Assembly: GCA_035765515.1 (NCBI GenBank)
Contig: DASTXN010000198.1
Coordinates: forward strand, 1-36,608
Source of the DNA: DASRSS01 sp035765515
GTDB lineage: Bacteria > Actinomycetota > Actinomycetes > Mycobacteriales > Jatrophihabitantaceae
Reading direction: 5' to 3'
DNA: 36,608 bases
Positions 14,720 to 22,564 of this stretch are shown here, piece by piece (within the stretch, counting starts at the first letter, position 1; each line of letters begins with the position of its first letter). Made by a program: the position numbers and the translations under genes. The notes under the pieces were generated by a model. The model saw only the letters and a program-made list of their open reading frames with translations. It was not told the DNA's origin and made no database searches.

Positions 14720-15223
14720 ATGCCGAAGCTCCGTGTCGCCGTGACCGGAACCCGGGCCGTGCCCGACATCGCAGCGGACGACGTACGACGCGCGATGGCC
14801 GGGACCCTCGCGCCGTTCTGCGCACCTGACACCACCTGGCTGCTCGGCGGCGCCGCCGGCATCGACACCCTCGCGCTCACCTGGCTGGCCGAGCGGCCCG
14901 ACAGCGGACGGATCGTCGTGGCGGTTCCGGTCACGGTGGACGCCCAGCCCCGCGTCGCCGGCGAGGCGATCCGCGCGGCGATGAAGGCACACCGGCTGGC
15001 CGAACTGGTCGAGCTGAACCACCCGGACGGGCTGGGCGACGCTGCCTACACGGCTCGCAACCGCTGGCTGGTCGACCGGGCCGACCTGGTTGTCGGCTTC
15101 CCGCTCGCGCCGACCGACGACGGCTCGGGAACCTGGGAAACCATGCTGTACGCACGGGCCGGTAGGCGGCCCGTCGTCGTGGCCGCGCTGTCCGAGGCGG
15201 ACTATCGGTCCGCGTCCGACTGA
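14720..15223 (+). CDS. SLOG/LOG-like Rossmann-fold protein
   Basis: A 167-aa protein that resembles the SLOG superfamily (DprA/LOG/YpsA-like nucleotide-binding Rossmann fold). It shows LRVAVTGTRAVP at the N-terminus, WLLGGAAGIDTLALTWLAE (the glycine-rich phosphate loop), ARNRWLVDRADLVVGFPL and a late GTWETMLYARAGRRPVVVAA (the GG/GT..E element). SLOG proteins bind or process nucleotide-derived ligands. The exact subfamily and ligand are unclear. The ATG at 14720 starts directly at the fold; the frame is open upstream into the previous gene. It is the third gene of a rightward set and overlaps the MFS gene tail-to-tail by 22 bp. Confidence 0.68.
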   Translation: MPKLRVAVTGTRAVPDIAADDVRRAMAGTLAPFCAPDTTWLLGGAAGIDTLALTWLAERPDSGRIVVAVPVTVDAQPRVAGEAIRAAMKAHRLAELVELNHPDGLGDAAYTARNRWLVDRADLVVGFPLAPTDDGSGTWETMLYARAGRRPVVVAALSEADYRSASD

Positions 15224-16557
15224 GCGTGTCGGCGCGCCAGGAACAGGCTGGTGATCGTCGCGACGCCCATGGCCGCGGCACCGACGACGGCGGCCGTCGT
15301 ATAGGCGCCGTCTTCGGGGAAGAGGTGTCCAGCGCTGGTGCCGGCCGCCAGCACCAGGCCGCCGAGCGCGCTTCCCAGGGAGAATCCGACGCTGCGGACG
15401 ACCTGGTTGAAGCCCATCGCGCTGGACGTCTCGCTCCTCGGCGTCGCCGCCAGGATGACTCCGGGCATCGCTGCGGAGAAGCTGCCGACGCCGAAGCCGA
15501 GGATCGCCATCGCCGCGAAGATCTCCGCCAGGTCCGAGCGGGCGGAGCCGAACAGGACGCACGCGGCCAGGACGACGACGGCACTGGCGGCAAGCAGCGA
15601 CGGCGCGCCGATCCGTCGGAGCAGCCGGGGCGTCAGCTTGCCGGCGGCGAAACCCAGCGCCGAGAACGGGATGAGAACCAGACCGGCGACGAAGGTGGTG
15701 AGCCCGAATCCGTAGCCGGCGCGCTCAGGTGTCTGCGCGTACCGAGTGATGAGCGTCAGCAACAGGTACATGCCGATTCCGCCGACGAACATCGCGATGT
15801 TCGCACCGGCAACCGCGGGGTGCCGAAGGGCGCGCAGGTCGACGAGCGGTGCCGCGCTGCGCATCTCGGCGAGGCTCCAGAGGCACAGCAGGAACAACCC
15901 AGCGAGAGCAAGGATGACGGCGAGCCCGACGTGCCGCGTCCACAGGCTGGTCTCGCTGGCAAGAAGCAGCACGAGCGACAAACCACCAGCGAGCAGCAAC
16001 GCGCTCGCGGCGGACACCCGCGCCGCGCGACCGTGGGGTGCGACGGGTATCGCACACCAGGCGGCCACGAACGCGACAGCGCTGACGAACAGTCCGAGCG
16101 CATAGGCGGATCGCACTCCGCCGAACTCGGTCAGCAGGCCTGCGAGCGGATAGCCGATACCGATGCCGATCGTGGACGCCACCGACACCAACGCGACGGT
16201 GGCCCCGCTGCGCTTGTCCGGAAGGTGATCGCGTGCGACGCCCATCATCAGCGCGGTCAAGCCGAGGCCCACCCCCTGGGCCGCCCGCCCGAGGATCAGT
16301 CCGGCGAACGACAGCGGCAAGACGGTGAGCACGCTGCCGGTCACCACCACGGCCAGCGTCACGAGGATCGCGCCGCGCCGGTGTGGGCCGGCCCCCAGTC
16401 GACCGAGGACGGGCGTGGTGACCGCGCCGCTCAGGAGCGTGATCGTCAGCGTCCACTGCGCGCTGTCGAGCGAGACGTGGAACGTGGTCGCCACGCTGGT
16501 GATGAGCGGCGCCCCCAGACTGCCCACTGCGGCCACGACCAACGCGATGAACACCAA
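15202..16557 (-). CDS. MFS transporter
   Basis: A major facilitator superfamily exporter-like protein of about 451 aa with 12-14 hydrophobic segments along its whole length. The A-like loop motif between helices 2 and 3 is LGRLGAGPHRRGAIL, and the fold has the repeated DHA2-like halves (GLILGRAAQGVGLGLTALMM; AMGFNQVVRSVGFSLGSALG). The substrate is not deducible; drug or metabolite efflux is likely. The start is a problem. The first membrane helix begins before the TTG at 16557, and the frame is open back to about 16635, but no ATG or GTG occurs there. An AGGGGA lies over the tautomerase stop. The gene is probably coupled to the tautomerase gene upstream. Confidence 0.85.
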   Translation of the reverse strand: MVFIALVVAAVGSLGAPLITSVATTFHVSLDSAQWTLTITLLSGAVTTPVLGRLGAGPHRRGAILVTLAVVVTGSVLTVLPLSFAGLILGRAAQGVGLGLTALMMGVARDHLPDKRSGATVALVSVASTIGIGIGYPLAGLLTEFGGVRSAYALGLFVSAVAFVAAWCAIPVAPHGRAARVSAASALLLAGGLSLVLLLASETSLWTRHVGLAVILALAGLFLLCLWSLAEMRSAAPLVDLRALRHPAVAGANIAMFVGGIGMYLLLTLITRYAQTPERAGYGFGLTTFVAGLVLIPFSALGFAAGKLTPRLLRRIGAPSLLAASAVVVLAACVLFGSARSDLAEIFAAMAILGFGVGSFSAAMPGVILAATPRSETSSAMGFNQVVRSVGFSLGSALGGLVLAAGTSAGHLFPEDGAYTTAAVVGAAAMGVATITSLFLARRHAQSDADR

Positions 16558-16621
16558 CGCGGGGACCAGCAGCTTGGCATCCCACGACGGATCCGGACGC
16601 TGCGCCGCCGCGGCGCTTCCC

Positions 16622-16804
16622 CTACTTGTCAGCGGTCAGCACTCCGCCCTCGCCCCAGCTGTCGGTCGGGGTCTCCTGGATCCAGACCTGCACCAGCTCC
16701 GCCGGGATCGCGAGCGTGGTCACGAAGGCCTCCGTGATGTTGCGAATCAGCTCGCGCTTGACCTCGACGGGACGCGGACCTTGCAAGATCGTGACGGTCG
16801 GCAT
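16622..16804 (-). CDS. 4-oxalocrotonate tautomerase family protein
   Basis: A 60-aa protein with the hallmark size and Met-Pro start of the tautomerase superfamily; Pro2 becomes the catalytic N-terminal proline. The sequence PTVTILQGPRPVEVKRELIR, then NITEAFVTTLAIPAELVQVW and IQETPTDSWGEGG, fits the beta-alpha-beta fold. Upstream is AGAGGA about seven bases from the ATG at 16804. A longer frame to 16846 would hide the Pro and is rejected. It lies 64 bp upstream of the MFS gene on the same strand, and downstream of the LysR gene. Confidence 0.87.
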   Translation of the reverse strand: MPTVTILQGPRPVEVKRELIRNITEAFVTTLAIPAELVQVWIQETPTDSWGEGGVLTADK

Positions 16805-16945
16805 GCTGTCATCCTCTGTTCTGGAGTTGGCTACGCGTTCTGGCATCGGCGACGCCGTGCCGTCACCATTCGAACCGTCCAGGCCGCCGCGAGCCAGCCG
16901 TGATCCCGACCCGCAGCGATCACCGATCGTGATCGCACGGCCGCA

Positions 16946-17851
16946 TCAGCGCTCGGGCTCGACCCGCGATTGGCCGACGGCGGCGCACGCGCGCAGGAGC
17001 GGTGCCACCGTTGCGGTCGTGGCACTCTCGGCGACCGCGAGAAGCGTCGCCATCGACATCGGCGGGTCCGTACGCCGGAAGCTCACGGACGCGTGGCGGA
17101 TCGACCGCGCGTGAGCCTCGTAGATGACGGTCCAGGTCGGGGGCCCCACCGCGAGCGCGGCCAGCATGTGTTCAAGGCGGCCGGGGTGCTGGGCCAGCGC
17201 CGGAGTGAATCCGGCGTCCGCGCACGCACCCAGCACAAGATCGACCAGCGGCGGGTTGGTCCGGCGCTCGACGATCCGCAGCGGCAGGCCGGCGAGGCTG
17301 CCCATCGGGACGATCTCGCAGTCAGCCAGCGGATGCGTGGCCGGCAGCGCGACCAGAACCCGGTCCTGCCACACCTCGATCAGCTCCACCCCCGGGGCCG
17401 AAGTCACACCCCGGACGAAGGCGGCGTCGAGCTGACCTGCCGCGACCCGCTCGAGCCGAGCGCGGGGCGGGGCCGTAACCAGCTCCGCGTGCACCGGCGG
17501 CTGCTGTGCCTGCAGGACGCCGAGCACCGCTTCCAGCCGATCACCGAGGCCGTCGCTGCCACCAAGGCGAACGCGACGTGCTACGTCGCAACCGGAGCGG
17601 CTCGCGACGCTACGGCGCGCGCTGTCGAGTGCGGCGAGCACGGCCCGCGCCTCGGGAAGGAACCGAGCACCGGCAGCGGTGAGCTGCACGGTCCTCGGGG
17701 TGCGGTCGATGAGCTCGACGCCGAGCTCCCGTTCGAGGCGCGCGAGCTGCTGGCTGACGGCCGGCTGGCCGATCGAGAGCGCGTCCGCCGCCCTGCCGAA
17801 GTGCAGGTGTTCAGCCACGGCCACGAAGTACTCGATCTGACGCAGCTCCAC
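16946..17851 (-). CDS. LysR-family transcriptional regulator
   Basis: A typical LysR regulator of 301 aa. The HTH is MELRQIEYFVAVAEHLHFGR, then AADALSIGQPAVSQQLARLE, RELGVELIDRTPRTVQLTAA and GARFLPEAR. The effector domain follows (residues about 90-295). The start is a GTG at 17851, chosen because LysR proteins begin at this MELRQ position; the frame runs on to 18268 but without support. The gene is divergent from rsbQ and upstream of the tautomerase and MFS genes on the same strand. Either neighbour may be its target. The 141-bp gap to the tautomerase gene could hold its operator; I saw no clear T-N11-A site. Confidence 0.9.
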   Translation of the reverse strand: MELRQIEYFVAVAEHLHFGRAADALSIGQPAVSQQLARLERELGVELIDRTPRTVQLTAAGARFLPEARAVLAALDSARRSVASRSGCDVARRVRLGGSDGLGDRLEAVLGVLQAQQPPVHAELVTAPPRARLERVAAGQLDAAFVRGVTSAPGVELIEVWQDRVLVALPATHPLADCEIVPMGSLAGLPLRIVERRTNPPLVDLVLGACADAGFTPALAQHPGRLEHMLAALAVGPPTWTVIYEAHARSIRHASVSFRRTDPPMSMATLLAVAESATTATVAPLLRACAAVGQSRVEPER

Positions 17852-17936
17852 GCCTGCATCGTGCCACCGCGGCGCCCGCGCAGATCGCCGGTGTCGCCGC
17901 TGACCGCCCCATCCTCGGCACCCGCAACCCACGACG

Positions 17937-17963
17937 GTTTCAGGGGCATGCCGTCGTCGGTAG
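17937..17963 (+). promoter_or_regulatory. Candidate sigma-B-type promoter upstream of rsbQ
   Basis: GTTTC (17937-17941), 16 bp, CGGTAG (17958-17963) resembles the GTTT / GGGTA promoters of the sigma-B/sigma-F group, with one mismatch in the -10 part. It lies about 85 bp before the rsbQ start in the LysR-rsbQ gap. A self-regulated stress operon would be expected to have such a promoter, but in GC-rich DNA a match like this can occur by chance. Confidence 0.35.
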
Positions 17964-18048
17964 CATCGCGATGGGCAAAACAACTGGGCCGGCAGCTGGA
18001 TCACGGCCCGGCCAGACAGGCGAGCCCCACGACAGAAGCAGGTGGCCG

Positions 18049-18873
18049 GTGAGCGATATCCGCGCTCGGAACAACGTCCGCGAGTCGGGGCGGCGCGACG
18101 GGCAGCCCATCGTCTTCGCGCACGGCTACGGCTGCGACCAGCAGATGTGGCGGCACGTGACGCCCGTCTTCGACCCGGACTACCGGGTGATCGTCTACGA
18201 CCAGACCGGCTTCGGCGGCTCAGATCCGGCCGCCTGGGATCCGGAGCAGTACGGGACGTTGGCCGCATACGCCGATGACCTGCTCGCCCTGGTTCACGAG
18301 CTGGACCTGCGGGACGTGATCTTCGTGGGCCACTCGGTCGCTGCCATGATCGGCGTGCTCGCGGCCGCCGCCGAGCCGGAACGCTTCGCGCACCTGGTAC
18401 TCGTCGGCCCGTCGGCTCGCTATCTGGACGACACCGCGACGGGTTACGTGGGCGGCTTCAGCGAAGCTGACATCTCCGAACTACTCGTGGCGCTGGACAG
18501 CAATCACCTCGGCTGGTCCGCGGCGATGGCGCCGGTGATCATGGGCAACGCCGACCGTCCGGAGCTGGCAGCCGAGCTCACCGCGAGCTTCTGCCGTACC
18601 GACCCGCGGGTCGCGTCGGTGTTCGCGCGCGCCACCTTCCTGTCCGACAACCGCGCCGACCTGACGCGGGTGCCGGTGCCCTGTCTCGTCCTGCAGTGCG
18701 CGGACGACGCGATCGCCCCGGAGTCGGCCGGCCGCTATGTCCATGATCACCTGCCGGTGAGCCAGTTCGTCGCGCTGCGCGCCACCGGGCACTGCCCGAA
18801 CCTCAGCGCACCCGACGAGACCGCGTCCGTGATCGCCGACTACCTCCGATCAGATGTGCACGCCGACGGGTGA
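18049..18873 (+). CDS. rsbQ: RsbQ-type alpha/beta hydrolase, stress-signalling partner
   Basis: RsbQ is an alpha/beta hydrolase that activates the PP2C phosphatase RsbP in the energy-stress branch of sigma-B control in Bacillus subtilis. The match covers the whole length: IVFAHGYGCDQQMW, VIVYDQTGFGGSD, VIFVGHSVAAMIGVLA, CLVLQCADDAIAPESAGRYV and TGHCPNLSAPDETASVIADYL. From the GTG at 18049 the protein is 274 aa. The catalytic residues are Ser96, Asp219 and His248, nearly the same numbers as in B. subtilis (Ser96, Asp219, His247), which supports this start over ATG 17971. The next gene, an RsbP-type phosphatase, starts 20 bp before the stop, so the pair is translationally coupled. The ligand acted on is unknown. 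Confidence 0.9.
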   Translation: MSDIRARNNVRESGRRDGQPIVFAHGYGCDQQMWRHVTPVFDPDYRVIVYDQTGFGGSDPAAWDPEQYGTLAAYADDLLALVHELDLRDVIFVGHSVAAMIGVLAAAAEPERFAHLVLVGPSARYLDDTATGYVGGFSEADISELLVALDSNHLGWSAAMAPVIMGNADRPELAAELTASFCRTDPRVASVFARATFLSDNRADLTRVPVPCLVLQCADDAIAPESAGRYVHDHLPVSQFVALRATGHCPNLSAPDETASVIADYLRSDVHADG

Positions 18874-20566
18874 GCCGCCTGCCGGCCTCGATCCGGAGTG
18901 GGACGCAGCCCCGTGCGCGCTGTTGCGCCTGGACGCGTCCGGGCGCGTGGTCGCGGCCAACGCCCACTTCCTCGCCCAGACCGGTCACCTGCCGCACGAC
19001 GTGCACGGCCGCCTGCTCTGGAGTGACCTGCTCTCGCCCGGCAGCCGCGTCATCTATCAGACCCAGCTGGCCCCGGTGCTCGAGTTGGACGGGCAGCTGC
19101 GGGAAGTCCTGATCGAGCTGCGCACATCCGGCGGCGAACGCCTTCCCGTGCTGCTCAACGCGACCAGTGTCCGCGACTCCGACGGCAAGGTTGCCCGCAC
19201 CAATGTCGCGTTGATGAGCATCCCGGACCGCCGCGCGTACGAGAACGAGCTCCGCCAGGCGCGCGACGAGGCCGAACGTGCGCGCGCGGCCGATCTTCAC
19301 GCCCGTCATCGGCTGGAGCTGCTGACCCAGGCGAGCACCGCCCTGGCGAGCAGCACCGATGTCAACATCGCACTCGCCCGACTGGCCACCGTGTTGGCAA
19401 GCGGCTTCGCCGACTGGTCGATCGTGTACGCCCCGGCGGCCGAGGACACCGACGCGGTCAGCTGGTCGGCCGCGCACATCGATTCGCGGCAGCAGCTCCA
19501 GGTCGAGCGGCTCGCCGCGCTGTTGCCCGGTCACGCCCGGACCGTCTCCGCGCTGCGACGCGCGCTCGATCACGGCGAACCGACGCTCATCGCGGACGTA
19601 AGCGAGCAGCACCTGCTGGCCTCGACCGGCAGCCCCGAGGTGCTCGCGTCGTACGCGGCGCTGGGGGTGGGAAGCGCGGTGGTCGTGCCGATCATGGCGC
19701 GAGGTCTGGACGTCGCGGCGATCATCGCCGTGCGCTCCCCGGCGCGCGTGCGTTTCGACAGCGACGACCTCGCCGACCTGCAGGATCTGGCCTCCCGAGC
19801 CGGCATCGTCATCGACAACCTGCGCCGTCAGGCGCGCGAGCACAGCAACTCCGTGGCACTGCAGCAGGCGCTGCTCACGACCGCACCGGAGGCGCCGGGG
19901 TTGCAGATCGCCACGCGCTATCTGCCCGCTACCAATGGCAACGAGGTCGGCGGCGATTGGTACGACACCTTCCTGCAGCTGGACGGCGCCCCCGTGTTCG
20001 TCATCGGGGACGTCGTCGGTCACGACATCCACGCGGCAGCCGGCATGGGCCAGCTCCGGGGGGTGTTGCGGACCGTCGGTTACCTCGAGTCGGGAACGCC
20101 GGCCCAGATCCTCACCCGTGCCGATGCCGCCGCACGCGGGCTGTCCGTCGCGGTGCTTGCCACGGCACTCGTCGCACGTATCGAGACCGGGCCGGACGGC
20201 ACCGCGACCCTGTGTTGGTCGAACGCCGGCCACCCGCCGCCGGTGCTGATCACTCAGCACGGCGCCCGGCTGCTGGACGCGGCGCCGGATCGGCCGCTCG
20301 GGCTGATGCGCAGCCTGGATCGTCCGCGGCACGATCACCGCGTCGCGATCGCTCCCGGCGACACGCTGCTGCTGTACACCGATGGGCTGGTGGAGCGCAC
20401 CGACGAGGAACTCGATGCCGGCCTGGCAAGGCTGATCGACAGGCTCGCCGGCGCGACGGACGCCGACCTCGACGAGTTCTGCGAACTGGTTCTGAAGGAG
20501 CACAGCCCGGCGCTCGGGATCCGCGACGACGTCGCGCTGCTCGCCGTCCGGGTGGACGCGCGGTAG
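18854..20566 (+). CDS. rsbP: RsbP-type PAS-GAF-PP2C serine phosphatase
   Basis: A 570-aa signalling phosphatase. The N-terminal PAS domain (about 10-120) has ALLRLDASGRVVAANAHFLA. A charged coiled coil (about 125-150, YENELRQARDEAERARAADL) leads to a GAF-like domain (about 155-325) and a SpoIIE/PP2C domain (about 345-565). The phosphatase motifs are present: NEVGGDWYD, FVIGDVVGHD, WSNAGHPPPVL, LLLYTDGLVE and IRDDVALLAV, with the metal-binding Asp residues. It should dephosphorylate an RsbV-type STAS protein, such as the one at 21078. B. subtilis RsbP has PAS and PP2C only, so the GAF domain is an addition. It overlaps rsbQ by 20 bp. The stimulus sensed by PAS and GAF is not visible. Confidence 0.9.
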   Translation: MCTPTGEPPAGLDPEWDAAPCALLRLDASGRVVAANAHFLAQTGHLPHDVHGRLLWSDLLSPGSRVIYQTQLAPVLELDGQLREVLIELRTSGGERLPVLLNATSVRDSDGKVARTNVALMSIPDRRAYENELRQARDEAERARAADLHARHRLELLTQASTALASSTDVNIALARLATVLASGFADWSIVYAPAAEDTDAVSWSAAHIDSRQQLQVERLAALLPGHARTVSALRRALDHGEPTLIADVSEQHLLASTGSPEVLASYAALGVGSAVVVPIMARGLDVAAIIAVRSPARVRFDSDDLADLQDLASRAGIVIDNLRRQAREHSNSVALQQALLTTAPEAPGLQIATRYLPATNGNEVGGDWYDTFLQLDGAPVFVIGDVVGHDIHAAAGMGQLRGVLRTVGYLESGTPAQILTRADAAARGLSVAVLATALVARIETGPDGTATLCWSNAGHPPPVLITQHGARLLDAAPDRPLGLMRSLDRPRHDHRVAIAPGDTLLLYTDGLVERTDEELDAGLARLIDRLAGATDADLDEFCELVLKEHSPALGIRDDVALLAVRVDAR

Positions 20567-20602
20567 CAGCCGTCGGGATCCGGCGAGCTGATCGTCTCCG
20601 GG

Positions 20603-21016
20603 CTACGCGCCGTCGAGACCCAGCTCGAACCAGACGACCTTGCCTGTCTCGGAACCGACCTGCTCCACGCCCCAGTCCGAGGCGAGGGCATCCACGATGC
20701 GCAACCCGCGCCCGCGCACCGCGTACTGGTCCGGTTCGCCGGATGGAGCTTCGGGGCGGCCACTGCCGCCGTCCGAGACGTATACCCCGATTCCGGGCGG
20801 TGTCTCGCGCACGCGCAGCATGATCTTCGGCCGGCCGTGCTGGACAGCATTCGTGACCAGCTCGCTGACCAGTATCAGCGCGTCGTCCAGTAGGGCCTGC
20901 GGCAGATAGCCGGCGCGGTCGTGGAGGTAGGCCCGCGCGAGAGCGGGCGCCTCCGAGCCGGCCGGTAGAGCGAGAACAGCGTCGTCGCTCGGTGGTTCGC
21001 GTGGTTCGTCCCCCAT
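20603..21016 (-). CDS. RsbW-type anti-sigma factor / serine kinase (HATPase)
   Basis: A 137-aa GHKL ATPase of the anti-sigma kinase type. The N-box is ALILVSELVTNAVQHG, the G1 box is VYVSDGGSG, and the G2-like part is RGRGLRIVDALASDWGVE. The C-terminus is the usual G..VWFEL strand. Such proteins hold a sigma factor and phosphorylate a STAS antagonist, or act only as kinases. The ATG at 21016 begins a short acidic leader. It is convergent with rsbP and divergent, across 61 bp, from the STAS gene. No sigma factor gene lies in the window, so its sigma partner is encoded elsewhere or it acts in another role. Confidence 0.88.
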   Translation of the reverse strand: MGDEPREPPSDDAVLALPAGSEAPALARAYLHDRAGYLPQALLDDALILVSELVTNAVQHGRPKIMLRVRETPPGIGVYVSDGGSGRPEAPSGEPDQYAVRGRGLRIVDALASDWGVEQVGSETGKVVWFELGLDGA

Positions 21017-21077
21017 GTCATCCAGGCTTCCCTATTCCGCCGATCTCAACCCGAACTGTCGGCGATAGGGTTCGCTG

Positions 21078-21401
21078 GTGGAACTTTCGATCACCGCTGA
21101 GCGCGACGCCGCAGGCCGACAGGTGCTCCACCTGGACGGTGCGCTGGACCTGGCCAGCTGCGGTGCACTGCTCGAGGCGGCCGAGGCTGCCCTGAACATC
21201 GCGGACCTGCCCGGCCTGGCGCTGGACCTGAGCGGCGTGAACTTCTTCGACTCCAGCGGCATCGGTGCCGTCGTCCGGATTGCCGGAGACGCCGAGGACG
21301 CCTCGATCCCGTTCGCGATTCAGCAACCGTCCGAGCGGGTGGTCCGGATTCTGAAGCTCTCCGGCCTGTACGACGCCTGGCCCATCGAGGACGCGCCCTA
21401 G
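21078..21401 (+). CDS. STAS-domain anti-sigma factor antagonist (RsbV-type)
   Basis: A 107-aa single STAS domain. It has the N-terminal strand ELSITAERDAAGRQVLHLDG, the fold core LPGLALDLSGVNFFDSSGIG and AVVRIAGDAEDAS. The DSSG loop contains the serine normally phosphorylated by the partner kinase and dephosphorylated by an RsbP-type phosphatase. The start is a GTG at 21078 with GATAGGG upstream. It is divergent from the kinase gene at 20603-21016 and lies just beyond rsbP, so all parts needed for a partner switch are adjacent apart from the sigma factor. Confidence 0.9.
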   Translation: MELSITAERDAAGRQVLHLDGALDLASCGALLEAAEAALNIADLPGLALDLSGVNFFDSSGIGAVVRIAGDAEDASIPFAIQQPSERVVRILKLSGLYDAWPIEDAP

Positions 21402-21455
21402 CCCACGCCCGTGAGTGTCACGTCGGACACCACGGGGTGGTAACGCCCTGCCACG

Positions 21456-21674
21456 TCACACGGCGGGCGGTTTGGTCCACACCAAGGAGTAGCGCCACAG
21501 GAGGTGGCGGCGGAATCGGACGGCGGGCAAGACCTGCTCGGCGAGCTGCCGCATCTGCCGATAGGTGTGTGGTAGCTCGCTCACGCCAGCCACTATGCCC
21601 TGATCGACTGGCAGCCCGGAGCTGCCCTGCACGTCCCCGAGTTGGGCGGGCTCGGGGTGTCCGGGGTGGCAGGC
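21456..21674 (-). pseudogene. Remnant of a class I SAM methyltransferase C-terminus (tentative)
   Basis: In this otherwise gene-free 322-bp stretch (21402-21723), the minus strand is open from a TAG at 21675 to a TGA at 21456. The last part reads QLAEQVLPAVRFRRHLLWRY followed by SLVWTKP, which looks to me like the C-terminal strand pair of small SAM-dependent methyltransferases. A GTG at 21584 would give a 42-residue peptide without the methyltransferase fold. The stretch before it does not look like methyltransferase sequence. The simplest reading is a decayed gene end. A genuine short gene cannot be excluded. Confidence 0.4.
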
Positions 21675-21723
21675 CTAGAGCGGCCGGCGAGCAGTTCGCT
21701 GATGTCCGATGCGGTGGCAGAAC

Positions 21724-22461
21724 TCAGAAAATTCCGCCGTTCGCGCGCAGAACCTGCCCGTTGACCCACCGGCCGGCCGGCGAGGCGAGGAACGCCACCA
21801 CGTTGGCGATGTCCTCGGGTGTGCCGAGCCGTTCGAGCGGGGGTTGCTTGGCGAGGCGCTCGATCGTTTCTGGATCTTTGCCGTCAAGGAACAGGTCAGT
21901 GGCGGTCGGTCCGGGGGCGACGGCGTTGACGGTGATGTCGCGGCCACGGAGTTCGCGAGCCAGGATCAGCGTCAGCGCCTCGACCGCGCCCTTGCTGGCG
22001 GAGTACGCGCCGTAGGTGGGGAATGCCAGGCCGACGACCGACGTCGAGAACGTCACGAGCGCCCCGCCCGCGCGCAGCCGGCGGGCGGCCTGCTGGGCGA
22101 CGACGAACGTCCCCCGGATGTTGGTGCGGTGCAGGTCGTCGAGGTCGGCGAGGTCGAGTTCGGCCACCGTCGAAAGGGTCATTTTTCCCGCCGCGTGGGC
22201 GACCACGTCGACGCCGCCGAAGCTCCGCTCCGCCTGATCGAACAGCGCCGCGACCTGCTGCTCGTCGGCGACGTCGGCTTGCACGGCGATCGCCTGACCG
22301 CCGGCGGACGTAACGGATTGGACGACTTCGTCAGCGGCATCCCTGCGTCCCGCGTATCCGACCACGACGCTGTAGTTGTCTCTTGCGAACCGCTCGGCGA
22401 CGGCCCGGCCGATGCCGCGCGATCCGCCCGTCACGATCCCAACGCGCATGTGCTGCGTCAT
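21724..22461 (-). CDS. SDR-family NAD(P)-dependent oxidoreductase
   Basis: A classical short-chain dehydrogenase of 245 aa. The cofactor motif is GIVTGGSRGIGRAVAERFA at the N-terminus, followed by VVAHAAGKM (the NAG-like position), the catalytic STSVVGL...YGAYSASKGA (Ser, Tyr and Lys), and VNAVAPGPTATDLF. The C-terminal part PEDIANVVAFLASPAGRWVN and GQVLRANGGIF is typical. The residue after the second beta strand is consistent with NADPH preference but this is not certain. The ATG at 22461 has AGGAGA upstream; the frame to 22509 is unneeded. It is divergent from the XRE regulator at 22589, a common pairing in actinomycetes. Substrate unknown. Confidence 0.92.
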   Translation of the reverse strand: MTQHMRVGIVTGGSRGIGRAVAERFARDNYSVVVGYAGRRDAADEVVQSVTSAGGQAIAVQADVADEQQVAALFDQAERSFGGVDVVAHAAGKMTLSTVAELDLADLDDLHRTNIRGTFVVAQQAARRLRAGGALVTFSTSVVGLAFPTYGAYSASKGAVEALTLILARELRGRDITVNAVAPGPTATDLFLDGKDPETIERLAKQPPLERLGTPEDIANVVAFLASPAGRWVNGQVLRANGGIF

Positions 22462-22511
22462 TGCGTTCTCCTGTCGTTGTTGGTGACGGCTCCAGCCTGC
22501 GGACGACAAGA

Positions 22512-22564
22512 GGGCGTAACCAGAGGGCGTTCACCCGGGGGTTGACGACCCCTGGCTAACGCCC
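22512..22564. promoter_or_regulatory. Candidate operator between SDR and XRE genes
   Basis: GGGCGTAACCAG (22512-22523) is mirrored by CTGGCTAACGCCC (22552-22564), an imperfect inverted repeat. Inside it lies GGGGT-TGACG-ACCCC (22538-22552). The repeats sit in the 127-bp divergent gap and could bind the XRE regulator. This rests on position and symmetry only. Confidence 0.45.

Noticed and set aside
15226..16737. Long rightward frame antisense to the MFS and tautomerase genes (503 codons)
   Set aside because: Composition is Gln/Asp/Arg-rich without hydrophobic core, and the minus strand encodes a normal MFS protein.
18803..20503. Long leftward frame antisense to rsbP (566 codons)
   Set aside because: All PAS, GAF and PP2C motifs are on the plus strand; the minus frame shows no fold and low-complexity composition.
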